Positions 34,301 through 45,387 of a stretch of DNA of 64,000 nt are shown one piece after another. Source of the stretch: Cerioporus squamosus (lineage: Eukaryota; Basidiomycota; Agaricomycetes; Polyporales; Polyporaceae); assembly GCA_022592435.1 (NCBI GenBank), contig JABYQS010000013.1, positions 1-64,000 of the forward strand, given 5' to 3'. The first letter of the stretch is position 1, and every line of letters begins with the position of its first letter. The notes below the pieces were generated by a model. That model saw nothing but the letters and a program-made list of their open reading frames with translations. It made no database searches and was not told the origin of the DNA. A program made the position numbers and the translations under genes.

Positions 34301-35535
34301 CTTCTGCGGGACGAGCATGTGGCGAAGGTGTATGCCTTCAACAGATCTGGAACGCAGGCTATGGAGCGGCAGCGAGCACGATTCCGCGAGAGGGCACTGG
34401 AGGAAGGGCTTCTTTCCTCTCCGAAATTTGTGATGGTCGATGCAACTCTCGACGTGCCTGGATTTGGTGTTTCCTCAGACCTGCTTGAGGAGGTATGTAG
34501 TCGCCGACAATATCATGCCACCGCGACAGACGGGCTTATTCCACGCAGATACGAAGTTCTCTTACGCACATCATGCTCAATGGTAGGCCGAAAACGTTAT
34601 CGGCACCTCTATCGCAGACTGAACCTCTCATACAGCGTGGACGGTGAACTTCAACCTCACGCTACCCTCGTTCGAACCCGACCTCAAGGCCGTTCGCAAT
34701 TTCCTCGAACTGGCCTTGAGCTCGCCATTCACGGAACCTCCTAAAATTCAATTCGTGAGCTCTATTGGCATCTTCGAGCGTGAGTCCGCTACCTTGTCTA
34801 CTTAGCACATGCTCAGCTCGCATTCGGGCACAGATTGTACCATTCCTCCTCCCGTTCCTGAGCAGCCGATCGAACCCTCCTCGGCGGTTGGCGCTGGGTA
34901 TCGCGAGTCCAAATGGGTCACCGAGAAGATCCTCTACAACGTCGCAGAGCGCGCGGGCGTCCCTATTGTCGTGGTGCGCCTCGGACAGGTGAGCGGGGAC
35001 AAGACCGGCCATTGGAACGAGCGGGAGTGGTTCCCGGCGATGGTCAAGTCCGCTATCTTCACACGCTGCTTGCCTGACGTCGAGGGTGTGAGTGACTCGC
35101 TGGCCTCCTCGGTGTTTGTGTTGACTGACTTGTGCGCATATGCAGTCGGTCTCCTTCATCCTTGGTTACGATGCAGCGCGAGCGTTCGCGGAGATGCGGA
35201 ACTCTCCTGCACCGATCCTGCATCTCGTCCACCCGCGGCCTGTCGCCTGGCACATCCTCGTTGCAGCCATCGCAGAAGAGCTCGGCGTACCGCTTGTACC
35301 ATACGCTAGCTGGTTAGCTGCTCTGGAGAAGTCCGCAGGAGAGGTCAGCGGTGAGCGTGACGTGGATGCTATGCGGGACAATCCTGCACTGCGCCTTCTG
35401 GACTTCTTTTGCAACCGGGCTGGAGCACGAGAGGGGAGAGAGCCACTTGGTATGCCCCTTCTCTCGACGGAGAAGGCCCGCAGCGTCTCCGAGTACGCTA
35501 GCCAGTATGCCGGAGCTAAGCGAGGCAGATGCTAG
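31367..35535 (+). CDS. NRPS-like adenylation-thiolation-reductase (A-T-R) enzyme, derived copy with frameshifts
   Basis: Such enzymes activate a carboxylic acid as an adenylate, load it on a carrier domain and reduce it with NADPH to an aldehyde or alcohol. Adenylation: [48 protein letters not shown], then [19 protein letters not shown]. Thiolation: [18 protein letters not shown], whose Ser appears after splicing. Reductase: [20 protein letters not shown] (NADPH loop), [24 protein letters not shown] and the YxxxK pair in [11 protein letters not shown]. The ATG at 31367 is two bases out of phase with the adenylation domain (shift near 31445). An extra T at 35494 replaces the last ~30 residues seen in the other copy, whose frame here would end at 35590. 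It is near-identical to 60463-64000 in inverted orientation. Confidence 0.8.
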
Positions 35536-35738
35536 GCGGTGGGTAGCGGCGTGGCGGGCTTCAGGTTTCCTCCCCACACCCACGAACTGATCAGCGGAGG
35601 TGCTAAGGGCTGAGGTTGTAAGATAGTCGAGCTCTGCAGTGTATGCTTTGTACAGTAACGGCCCAGAGAACTGCAGGAACAGGGATGAGCCTCAGTCGCC
35701 CGACATACCCGACTCACTATCCCCGTAGCTTCCTACAC
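32038..35738 (+). repeat. Arm 1 of a large inverted duplication
   Basis: This segment matches 60309-64000 read on the other strand, over exons, introns and flanking sequence. There are scattered substitutions and small indels, so it is not a perfect palindrome. The right end is sharp: homology stops after position 35738. The left end is only where the partner leaves the window. Confidence 0.93.
35694..35738 (-). pseudogene. PEX2 3' end relic (last 14 codons plus stop)
   Basis: Read leftward, it encodes VGSYGDSESGMSGD and a stop, the C-terminus of the PEX2 gene at 58777-60356 (there VGSYGDSESGMSSD). Over about 50 bp only two bases differ. No other part of PEX2 is present nearby, so this is a breakpoint scar of the duplication. 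Confidence 0.92.
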
Positions 35739-35869
35739 GGCTGTGGGGAGGAGCTTCCCCGTGGCTACGCCTCCAGGCTTTGCTTTGCTTGTACGCCGAT
35801 ATGCTCATAAGTATAAACGACTGGTTATATGGGATGTACAGATGCTTCATAACCTCCTGGGTATATGCG

Positions 35870-38544
35870 CTAGAACGAGAAGATGGCGGCATTCTTACGA
35901 GACCCGAACATGTACACGAGAGCCTGGCTCATGAACAACCCGACCGTGATACCGATGGTGACCGCGATCATGGCGCCTCCGATATCGATGCCGTTCCCTT
36001 GTGCGGTGATACCACCCGCTTGTGACAGGCCCGACTACATGGCGTCGTCAGTACCGACATCGAGAGAGGGAACAATCGCAGATATGACTCACCGGGACGA
36101 GGAACAGCACGCCAGTGACCATAGACGTGAACGCCGTCCCGCCCATCTTGCGCGAGTAGATGTTGCCCAGCAAGCCGACCGCGAACGCCCCGATGGCCGA
36201 GACAACGTCCGAGCGGTTGAAGATGAAGTGGTTCGCGATCTTGTTCGCCGCGTACGAGACGCAGGAGATGACGACCATGACGATGAGCTCGATCGTCCAG
36301 AACGGCTGCAGGTTCGCGAGCGAGGACAGGATCGAGAACGTCGGCACGATCAGGAACTGCGACCACCACGGGAACGGCTGCAGGTACCACGGCGCCCCGG
36401 GCGGGCGGTAGCACCCGTCAACAATGTGCTCCCGCACGAACGGCGACCCGGAGACGAAGGAGAAGGTGCCGGTGAGGGGCTCGCCGTGGTTGATGTTCAT
36501 GAAGGTGCCGTTGTCGGAAACGAAGGTTCCCGTGATGGCCGCGGTGGTCTCCATGCGTGCGGCGAGGGCTGCGAGGTCGTGGCGCGCGCTCTGGTCGAAC
36601 AGCAGGAAGAGGTCGGACCCGATTTGCAGGCCGAATCCCTGGAGAAACAGTCAGCTAACGATGTCCCGAGTATATGCTCCAAAATTTAACTCACCAAGAA
36701 CAGCGTGTAGATGAGGGCATATACCATCTTGACGCTTCCACAGACAATATTTTTGGATGCGAGTTCGAGAGAGCTGCTCACTATGGGAATGTCAGCAGGC
36801 CACACCGCATATAGGCAAGTTACGAACGTACGGATGAGGTAACCGGGCAGTATACCGACAATGCCTGCGGACGAGATGGCCGTATAACAGAAGATCTGGC
36901 TCCGAATGCTGCTGAGACCGCGAGCAGCAAAGGAGATAATGATAGTGACCGAGATCCTGAAGACAGTGGCGCGTTAACGCAGGGTCACACGTCTGAACAT
37001 AAGAAACACTCACTCGAAGACGTTGGCGTACAGCTGGCTCTTGGAAGCCACGGAGACCTGCATCAAACACAAGAAGCTAGCACCAAAGCCTGCAATCCAC
37101 ATGTCTAGGAACGAGCCGCCAAACGCCAGCACACAGATGAGGCCAGACAGGCAGAAGGCCAGGAAGCACCGAGTGATGGATGAATAAAGCGGCTTTGCCT
37201 CCAGCAGAGCTTCGAGCTTCTCCGTCGCCCTGCGCGCGCTGATCTCGTCGTGGACCACCTCCCGGTAAATTTGATGCACCTCGTGAAGACTGCCCAGCGA
37301 GAGTCGGCCACCGGACTTGACGAAGTGCATCTCGGACGTCTTGGTGTCCTGGTCGCCGAAGGAGCATATAATGACGCCGGGAATGTGGATGAACTCTGCG
37401 TCCACCTCGAGGATGCGTGCTGCAGAGAGGAGCTGCGACTCGATACGGTGAGACGGCGCACCGAAGGTCATGAGCGCCTTCGCAAGTCGCATCAGGAACT
37501 TCTGTCGGTTGAGGACCGCTGAGGGGGATGTCAGTGACGTTTGGAGAGACACGACGTCGAGAACGTACAGGTTATGTTGAACTCTATCCGAATCCTCTGC
37601 TGGTACTTCCGACGAGCCTTGTAACTCATCTGCTTCATGCACGCCCTCTCGATATCTTCCGGGTCGTCGAGGGTATTCTTGCGCTCCCCAGTGACCGTTG
37701 GGTCGTCCGGGTCGAGGACCTGAGACCCCGCCGACGTGCAGGAGTCAAACCGGCGGTAGTTGGGTCGTGATGAGTCGAAGGAGGTGTGTGGACGGCGGGA
37801 CATGCCCGCGCGCTGGGGGGTTTTGCCCTGCTCATCGCCATCTTCTGAGTTTGTGGCCTCGTTCGCATAGAGGTCGATGTAGTTGGACAGGAATCCGCGG
37901 CGCCGGTCATCCCTGTCGCCCAAGTCGCATACCTCGTCCCCTGTCTCGTTCCCAGGATCTGCGCCTTGCTTCTCGATATCGTCGTCGTCGTCTCGATCGT
38001 AGAGGGGCGGTGACGACTGACGCTTCCAGGTGCGGGGGCTGGGCGAGTACGCCTCACCTGGCGGACGGATGTCGTGAGGATGGCGGTAGGACGAGAGCGA
38101 GTAGGGATCCTCGTCCGACTCCTTCTTGGACGGAATATCTTTCCCATCCGCCGAAGAGTCGTTGTAGAGCGTCTTGTCGCTCGCATCCGACCGGCGACGG
38201 TCGTCCTCGTTGTCGCCTGACAGTGGGCCCACCTCGCGCTGGGGTCCGGCGCTGGTAGATGCACGAAGCCCGGAGGAATCCTCATCGTAGTCTGGAACGT
38301 GCCATTCAGGCCGCGACGAAGAGGCAGGGGAAGGTTGGACTGATTGTGGAGCAGCGATGTTCGACGAGCTCGAGACCCAGCTGGAGCGCGGCTCCTCTTG
38401 GTCCTGATATTCCCGAAGCACATCTTCTGTGACGGGAGTCGACGAAGTCTCATAGTGCTCGTCTTGGAAGTGAACACGAGAGTTACTACGTCGACGGCCA
38501 GAGGAAGCCAGAGAGGAACGTGGAGGGAAGTCTGTGTACGGCAT
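35870..38544 (-). CDS. ThrE / Prm10-type membrane transporter (DUF1212 family)
   Basis: The family includes bacterial threonine/serine exporters and yeast pheromone-regulated Prm10; substrates in fungi are unknown. The first ~300 residues are disordered and acidic. The conserved part starts at RQKFLMRLAKALMTFGAPSH, then IESQLLSAA, with VDAEFIHIPGVIICSFGD and EVHQIYREVVHDEISARRA. About ten hydrophobic helices follow, among them CFLAFCLSGLICVLAFGGSF, WIAGFGASFLCLMQV and GAMIAVTIGITVGLFMSQAL near the end (stop 35872-35870). ThrE-type fusion of an N-terminal soluble half with C-terminal helices is typical. I chose the first ATG in frame (38544, MPYTDFPPRSS). Several short introns split the helical part. 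Confidence 0.87.
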
Positions 38545-39149
38545 GATAGACTGTAGCGTCGCTCCAGGCAAAGACGCAGAGGTGGTAGACTGAGCAGCAG
38601 AGACTCAGAGTTGGTGAGGGAAGAGACCTCCTCGGCCTCGGACGTATGTCGCGCACCGTCAGCCTCGCGGCTTCTTCGGCGGCGATCGCGAGCTGTCTTG
38701 TTCGGGTGACCGGGCCCACACTTGTCCGCGGCATGGTGAGGCATGTCTCGACTTCGACTGTCTCCCCACCACGCGCCGATGCCACAGCGGATGGAGGTCA
38801 TCGAGGCTGTTGCTGTAGCCTGTTGGGCCGCTGTGGACAAAGGCAAAGCTGTGCATCGCTGGCGTTGAGTGCCATTTCGGGACAAACAGCCATGATTGGC
38901 CAGACCGCCCATTTACGCCGAAGATACTCCAGTGGTTTACGAGTGAGTGCCTCGGCGCGTGCATGCTGAGATCGCAGGTCAAGCTCACGTCTGCGCAACT
39001 TAGGGTTTACCCTCTCACATACTTCTCTCGTCTGAAGCTCCGGCCTTGCTGCAGAAACACAAATCCAAGTCGGGGGCCACGCGATCTGATAACATACATT
39101 ATACCACCGCACATAGCAAGTACGCCGTTTCGCAGCAGCTCTGAGGGCG
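38545..39149. other. Divergent region between ThrE-like gene and GNAT gene
   Basis: About 600 bp between two divergent starts. Frames that stay open here on the minus strand are out-of-phase continuations of the transporter's first exon and show no family features. I see no gene. Confidence 0.45.
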
Positions 39150-39836
39150 ATGGCGAAGATCACTGACTACTCTATCAGAACCATGGCCAGCCCTCAGCCT
39201 GCATCCGCTGTATACATTCGCCAAGCCCGCACCGCAGACTCTACGGTGCTCAACCGTATCTGCCTCCTTACAGGCGACGCGGGCAAATCCGCAGAGCACC
39301 TCCACAAGTTCGGCGAGCTCATCGGCCTCGTCTACGCCGAGCCCTACGTGCACCTCCCCACAACCTTCGGCTTCGTCCTGGTGGACCCAGCCAAGGACGA
39401 CGCCGTCGTTGGGTACGCCCTCGGCACATACGACACGCGCGCCTTCGAGCAGGCCGCGCTCGACGACTGGTACCCCCGCGTCCGCGCCAAGTACACGTAC
39501 CCGCCGGAGACCAACGAGGGCGCGACGGACGCGGACAAGCGGTACATCAACATCCTCCACAACCCGCCGCGCGCCCCGCAGGCCGCCGTGGACTACTCCC
39601 CTGCGCACATGCACATCGATATCCTGCCCGCGTACCAGGGCCAGGGGTGGGGGCGTAGGTTCATGTCGCGCGTGGTGGAGTACTTGCGCGAGGAGCGCGG
39701 GTTGGACAAGATGTGGCTCGGGCTGGATCCCAGGAACGATGGCGCCAAGAGGTTTTACGAGGCGTTGGGCTTCAAGGAGCTGCCGGGTGCGCCGGAGGGG
39801 ACAATGGGCCTGGAATTCAAAGAGTTCAGGGGATGA
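39150..39836 (+). CDS. GNAT-family N-acetyltransferase
   Basis: It is a predicted acetyl-CoA-dependent transferase of unknown substrate, with an intronless 228-residue frame. The fold is visible: VYIRQARTADSTVLNRICL (beta1-alpha1), VVGYALGTYDTRAFEQA (beta4), then HIDILPAYQGQGWGRRFMSR, which carries the acetyl-CoA pyrophosphate loop (Q-x-x-G-x-G/R), and GLDPRNDGAKRFYEALGFKEL, the C-terminal GNAT motif. The start may be 39150 or the second Met at 39183 (MASPQPASAV). The layout with a roughly 50-residue insertion before the CoA loop recalls fungal O-GlcNAcase-linked or stand-alone GNATs. Its job cannot be named from sequence. Confidence 0.9.
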   Translation: MAKITDYSIRTMASPQPASAVYIRQARTADSTVLNRICLLTGDAGKSAEHLHKFGELIGLVYAEPYVHLPTTFGFVLVDPAKDDAVVGYALGTYDTRAFEQAALDDWYPRVRAKYTYPPETNEGATDADKRYINILHNPPRAPQAAVDYSPAHMHIDILPAYQGQGWGRRFMSRVVEYLREERGLDKMWLGLDPRNDGAKRFYEALGFKELPGAPEGTMGLEFKEFRG

Positions 39837-42800
39837 AGTCGGTGACAGAGATCGTCTCTCTTGCAGTCTGCCTTAGCTGATCGCAACGCTAGGTCATACT
39901 GGATTACTCCCCGTAAGAATGTTACAGATGCGTATGCTGCCCGGTGGTGGACGTCATTTTGGTCGTTAGTCCAGTTTTTGCGCCGATTATTTTGGACTCA
40001 CCGTCGACAGCAAAATGCTAAACTGCCAGTGTGCTTGTTCAACGCTTTGCGACGTCTTCGCGCTCAACAGAATGGGTCTGAGTGCGGCTTTCGAACACTC
40101 TGAGCGTATGAAACGCGGTTGATCGTTCGGCCTCTGCGCCAATTCGGACACAAGTAGTAGACAGACCTGGAGCGCTGCCGCTGACTACTACAGCAGCGAG
40201 CGCCAACTCTCCAGCCTATCAGAAAATAAAACGCCAGCCAGAAAGAATATCACCGAATACGTTAACGCTGCAGGGGCAGCCCCACATGTCACTTCGACAC
40301 ACGTACCACTCGGGCGATGGAATGCTCGAGCTCGATCTAGGCCGCCATTTATGTTGGAAGAGAAAACTTTTGCTCGCCGCCGCTTGGCCGCCGCACTGTG
40401 CAGTCCGATGGGATCCCTGCCGAGGCAGATGAGGAGTGTCGGCCTCCGACGGATTTCGGCACAGTACATACTCAGCTGGCTCGTGTTGAAACAAATCTTC
40501 GAGCCTCGACCGCAATCCACACTTCTGCAACTCCATCCGTCCGCATCCGAAGCCACTCTCCGACCGCCTCCGGGTCGCATCTAAATGGTACGTAACGCGT
40601 AACGCCGCAAGCCTCAGCCAGAACATTAGCATTACGGGCCACAGGTCGCCGACCTCGCCGGCGCTAATGGTCGCCGACCGGCGTCTCAGGATCGGCGACG
40701 GGCGACTAAAATCTGACAGTCAATTTTTGCCGCCAGCGTTTATTTAACCCAGCCGGGCCAATATTAATATTAACTAGTACCAACTTATCTCGCACCCTTC
40801 GAACAGACCGGAGTCGACCGGTACCGGTACTTACTCACCTAGTAGCCATCCAACCGGTCAGCCCGGTCAACTCTCAGTACTAAGTAGCGTGTCCCCAGAT
40901 CTTGAACAGCCAAACTGGGTCTCGCGATATCTCAGTCCCCTTTCCTCCGATTACCTTCCAATTTCACAGGTAGGTTTGCGATACTGTCACGTACCCTTGT
41001 ATGAAATTTGGTGGTGAACCGATGAGAGGAACAGCAAGGATCTGGGGAACAGTCGTTTGACCCCAGTACTTGCACACAGCCGCCCAGCGGATGTCACGCA
41101 GAGTCACTGAGCCGACTGATGCCGTGCTCAAACTCCGCTAAGCAACTGCCCGATTGAGACCTGTGGACCACTGTCAATTTTGAACTCCGATGCACTCGGG
41201 TGTGGTTCTTGTCACGCCTCACATCCTTCCCTCAATCCCACATCCCCTACGGCACGTACAACCCCGGAAAAATGCACAACTTATAGCAACACAGTGCTGT
41301 ATAAGTGTCCTGGAAGCCGGCATTCCCGGAGCCACTGCAGCACCCGGGATCAGCCCACTTCCTGTCCCAGGAGATGCAAGCGGCACAAAGATGCGTTCAT
41401 AACTTTCCTTTGAGTGGGTCTATCTTGCCCATTCTTTTTGCATCATGCTCTTGAGACACTGGGCTCTAGTACGATATATCTTGTGCATTATACCGACGAG
41501 AAACAAGAGGCCCAAAGGCATTTGTGCAACATCTGGGGTCGCTGGGCGCTTGTTCAATATCTGGGGACACGCTAGTACTCAGTCTGCGCATGCATGAACA
41601 GGACCTTTCATACCTACCAAGTATCTCGCTCCCGCCCACTTGCACATACATAGCTCCATCTCTGCATGCCCGGCCGGTTACCAGTCACCGGTTACCGGTC
41701 ACCGGTCACCGGTCACCTCCAAAGCAGCCGGCTGGCGGCAGACACACCGGTCGGTGGTCGAAATATTGCGCTGCACAGGCTGCTATGGCCCTGGCAGAAT
41801 ACATAGACTTAGACCTTCCTGTTACTTACTTATGCCTCAGGCACTGGTATAATTATCAAGTATCAATCGTCTCGGCCAGTACGACCCCCTCGTACCTGCA
41901 CGCTAGGATGACCGTCAACTGTCTCGGCCAGTCGACCGCCTTGCACCTGCCGGCCAGCCTGCCGCCGCGAAGCTCTGCAGCCAGCTAAGTGGACCTGCAA
42001 CAAGAGTCGACCGGCATGAAGCCCTGTCAACCGACTGCGATAGTAAGTAACTGGCGACCGAGTTGACCGGCGAGGGAGGGATGACCGGCCGAGGGCGATG
42101 TCGAGGACAGGTATTACTTATCCAGCGTACCGTTATCAAATAAGTATTTTATCTCATTATTTCAAGTTATCCAGAGATTAATGGTCGGCTGATAGACGCC
42201 GGTCGGCGACCTTTGCCCCACAATGCAGGTGTTCTCGCCTCAGCAGGATGCCCAGCGCCGATGCACGATTGGCCCGCGCGAGTCCAGCCCTAAGTTCTAA
42301 ACCATATTGCGGCGCACGAACCCCTCCTGCGCGTTCCATCCACGCTAGAACGCGCCCTGCGATTGGCCCATGGGCCGGCATCGTCCATGGCAGTTGTGTC
42401 GCGTGCGACGCTCCGGGTTGGCGGAGAGGCCAGGCCTGCCGGCCGGCGGTGTGGTAGCTCTCAGCCAATCGGCCGCTGCCCTGGCTCCACTCTTCCAATG
42501 TTCCGTCTCTCGCATCCAAACCGTGCTGTTCCAAAACGGGAGTACGCACGTCGTGGCACCGTGGCGGCACGGTGGATAATCCTCCACGAGAAAAATAGCG
42601 GTTTCTTTGAGTCCTGGATTTCATCGATCGCGTTCTCGTTCACCTAGAATGCTCCAGAGCGCTCAGAAGGCGAATTCGCGGTGGTTAATGCTGGATGGGC
42701 AGACAGAACTGTCTCGAGCATCAGGAGGAAAACGGCAGGGCATAATCATGATGCAGCCGCAGGCACATCTGCGTCGGTGTCTCTGCCAGTGCCAAGAGTA

Positions 42801-43164
42801 AAGTAAAACACCGGTAACAGATCGACAGTGCGGAGCCCACCTTTCGACCGGCCCAGCGACAGCTGGGCCCAAGGCCTACTGCCGCCGTGGCGATCCTGAC
42901 ATTCTCCCGGGGCCTCCTTAACCCGGATCCTACAATGCTGCCGCTCACCGTGTCGGGTGGCATCGACGGTCTGTCTTCCGGAGCTGATAGAAGCCGTGAG
43001 GATTACTCAGGTAGACAGCGAAATACAACAGGCGCAGCCCCGAGGCGCGCCTAGAGTAACCCAGGTTCGGGCACGACATTAAAACATGAAACTAGCTCCT
43101 GATCTACCCGCCGTGTCACCGCAATGCAAGAGGCATCGCCGGACCGCGCGCTCGGTATGGCTTA
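39837..43164. other. 3.3-kb gene-poor island rich in CCGGTC/GACCGG words
   Basis: No gene is recognised. Compared with the neighbours it is patchy and AT-richer in places (for example 40740-40800 and 42110-42180). The words CCGGT, GACCGG and AAGTAAGT recur, and there is a short 7-bp tandem array. Short frames near 40351-40595 lack any family. It may be decayed transposon sequence, but I found no transposase and no convincing long terminal repeats. Confidence 0.5.
41676..41717 (+). repeat. 7-bp tandem repeat, six units
   Basis: Six contiguous heptamers run GGTTACC, AGTCACC, GGTTACC, GGTCACC, GGTCACC, GGTCACC, with one- or two-base variation. Confidence 0.9.
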
Positions 43165-44251
43165 TCACCTGCCGCCTCCAGAACCTTGGCCGCGACCTCC
43201 CGACTCTTCTTCTGGAGGCGAGGGCGCGAAGGCTGCGTGGCAGGGAGGCGTCAGCAGCGGACCGTTTAGCACGCGGAAGGGGCACGTACTCAATGCGACG
43301 AGCGCGATGACGATGTACATCCAGTACTTCTCGAGGAAGGACTTCTCCTTCGGCGGCTCGACTGGCTTGCCCTCGGCCGTGATGGGAGGCGGAACGCGAA
43401 GCGCGGGGCTGCACGAGACAGGTCGCGAGCGGCACCGCAGCATGAGCGAGACAGATAGTCAGTTCCCGCTCAAGAAACCGCCGGACGATAGACAGACACG
43501 AGACACATGACAGACACGTATCCACGCAGGGAAAGGGCGAGTTAACAGAAAGGGAAGTGCAACTCACAGCGGTGGAAAGGTCGGGAACCGAAGCGCGACA
43601 GTTGTGTTGACAATGGGCCTGAGCTCGACGGGGCTCGATCCTGCACTGGCCTTGCGACCCCTCTTCGGGCACGATCCATCGCGCGGCACGGGCCCCACAA
43701 AGTAATCAAGGCTGAACGGGGTGCCGTTCTGGTCTAGATGGACCGTAAAGGACTCTGAACTGCTGGCCGGAAGGTGGCACTAGACAGGCGGAGACGCGGG
43801 GAAAGGTAGTCATGAGCTTAATAGTCTGATCATGCAGGAGGAAATACCGAGGGGCTGGGGCGCGGACTCGTGCGCACTGGCCGTATATGGACGCAGGCGC
43901 GCTGTGGGCGACCTCCGTCTAGAGCGCATAGGGCCGACTTACAGCGAGGACAGAGGAGGTGGCCCATTGCGTCTGGTCTTGATCGCCGGGGCGCTCTAGG
44001 GCTACCTGGTAGAGCGCGTCCTTGAGGCCCTCGGCCGTTGCTGCGAAGTCCCGTAGGTCATTCGCGTATGCCTCGGAGGGGACGAGACGGGCGGCGGTGG
44101 CGGGCCCAGAGCCTGAGAGATAGAGCGTGGCCCGCTCTGCGAAGGACTCGGCGGGGAGAGACGGATGGAAGATCCTGTGGTGGACGCGGAGGTCAGAGGC
44201 AGCAGCAAGCAGCGGACAGACGAGGAGACTCAGAGCGAGTCGGGAGAACAT
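43165..44251 (-). CDS. ER membrane protein complex subunit 10 (EMC10)
   Basis: EMC inserts tail-anchored and multi-span proteins into the ER membrane. A signal peptide (MFSRLALSLLVCPLLAAAS) is followed by the luminal beta-rich domain (DLRVHHRIFHPSLP, RATLYLSGSGPAT, then NDLRDFAATAEGLKDALYQV). After a long intron comes SESFTVHLDQNGTPFSLDYF, with VELRPIVNTTVALRFPTFPP. The C-terminal anchor is EKYWMYIVIALVAL, then a Gly/Glu-rich tail to the stop at 43167-43165. The first intron (about 155 nt) is unusually long for this window. The last intron (GTACGT...ACGCAG) lies just after the anchor. A divergent CCAAT-rich promoter is shared with the unknown gene at 44830. Confidence 0.87.
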
Positions 44252-44829
44252 GGTGGTCCCAGCGAGCGAATCAGCGTCCACCGCCGAATACAGCCCATCA
44301 GGCGCCCGTGTCGCCCCGCGAGAAGACGTCTGATTGGCCCGACGGACTCCGATGGCCCAGGAATAGACCCGATGACCAACGGTGCGGGCTGGTGTCGTCA
44401 CCATTTCCCTTCTCGGCACACTGCTCTGCGCCCGGTCGCGTGCCGCAGCGGATGTTCCTGGCTCTGCAACGCGGCTTGTGGTGGCACTCACTCCCGCTCG
44501 TCTCTCTGCACTCTGTGCGCTGCCGAGGGTGGTTAACGGCCGAAGTACAGCAGAATGGCTCGCAGCGAACGACTGGACGGTGCGAGCAGCCAATCACGTC
44601 GAGGATCACACACTGATTGGCCAATGGGATCGCAGCTTCCCATTGGCTCGCAGGGGCAGGCCTGGATCGCTATTGGCCTGGCCATCCACCCAAGCTCCCT
44701 TGCGGTCGTTCTCGAGACAGTCGAGACTCCTCCTCCCGCTCATAAAATGCCCGACAGCCAACCCGGCGACAGCTTTCCTCCCCCACTATCAACGCCCCCT
44801 CTCACTCGTCCCCTCCCCCTCCAATCACC
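44252..44829. other. Divergent promoter region EMC10 / unknown gene
   Basis: A 578-bp region between two start codons. It contains six CCAAT/ATTGG words and an ATAAAA stretch at 44742-44747, about 90 bp before the rightward ATG, followed by a C/T-rich leader. Confidence 0.55.
44590..44676. promoter_or_regulatory. CCAAT-box cluster
   Basis: Five CCAAT words lie within 87 bp: 44590-44594 (+), 44616-44620 (-), 44621-44625 (+), 44642-44646 (-) and 44672-44676 (-). The second and third form the palindrome ATTGGCCAAT. A further one lies at 44333-44337. CCAAT words are bound by the HAP/NF-Y complex. The density suggests real regulation, but activity is not shown. Confidence 0.6.
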
Positions 44830-45387
44830 ATGAAGTACCGTTCCCCCTCCCCCGACAGTGGCCTCCCCACCCCGCCTCAGTCTCCTACCACGCGCGACGT
44901 CGCGCACTCTGCTATATCCCTCCTCCAGTCCCTGGAGTCCTTCTACCAGCAGGAGCGGTATTGGGTTCATCACACGCGCGCAGCCCTCGAGCTCGCCATC
45001 ACCAAGGGCATCGACGCCCCTGGTGCTTCCTCCTCGTCCTCCCCGCCACCATCCGAGTACCAGGGCGTGCTCTCACCCGCGTCTTCTACCACCTCTGACG
45101 CGGCCGCCGTCGATGCTCCCATCGTCAAGATGGAGCCGGACGCGCAATCGCCAGCCCTTCCCCGCTCGTCCAACCGTTGGACCAAGCGGAAGAACATGAT
45201 GCGTCTCAAGATCGACGGCATCTCTCCCCACCAGCGCAAGCGGCGCCCATCGCGCGCGCCGCCAACAGAGCCTGGTGCCAGGCTCCTCGAGATGTTCTCG
45301 GAGCTCATGGACTCGCGGATGGAGAGCTGCCAGAGAGTGCAGCGCATGGTCCGCAGCGCGAACAGGGCAGACCTGTACATGCGTTAG
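44830..45387 (+). CDS. Unknown basic protein, 185 residues
   Basis: I do not recognise a family. An intronless frame begins MKYRSPSPDSGLPTPPQSPT and has a predicted helix (HSAISLLQSLESFYQQERYW), a Ser/Pro-rich linker, a strongly basic patch (NRWTKRKNMMRLKIDGI, then RKRRPSR) and a C-terminal helix (ARLLEMFSELMDSRMESCQR). C/T-rich leader, CCAAT cluster and codon use all support a real gene. The two basic clusters could be nuclear localisation signals, which is inference. It may belong to a family restricted to basidiomycetes. Confidence 0.7.
   Translation: MKYRSPSPDSGLPTPPQSPTTRDVAHSAISLLQSLESFYQQERYWVHHTRAALELAITKGIDAPGASSSSSPPPSEYQGVLSPASSTTSDAAAVDAPIVKMEPDAQSPALPRSSNRWTKRKNMMRLKIDGISPHQRKRRPSRAPPTEPGARLLEMFSELMDSRMESCQRVQRMVRSANRADLYMR

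Noticed and set aside
35883..36689. 268-codon open frame on the plus strand
   Set aside because: Antisense to the transporter helices. Its Arg/Asp-rich composition is typical of a shadow.
37635..38912. 425-codon open frame on the minus strand
   Set aside because: Alternate frame of the disordered N-terminal region of the ThrE-like gene, Arg/Ser/Thr-rich and without homology.
40351..40595. Two overlapping short frames in the gene-poor island
   Set aside because: No family, no supporting splice structure, and overlapping each other in different frames.
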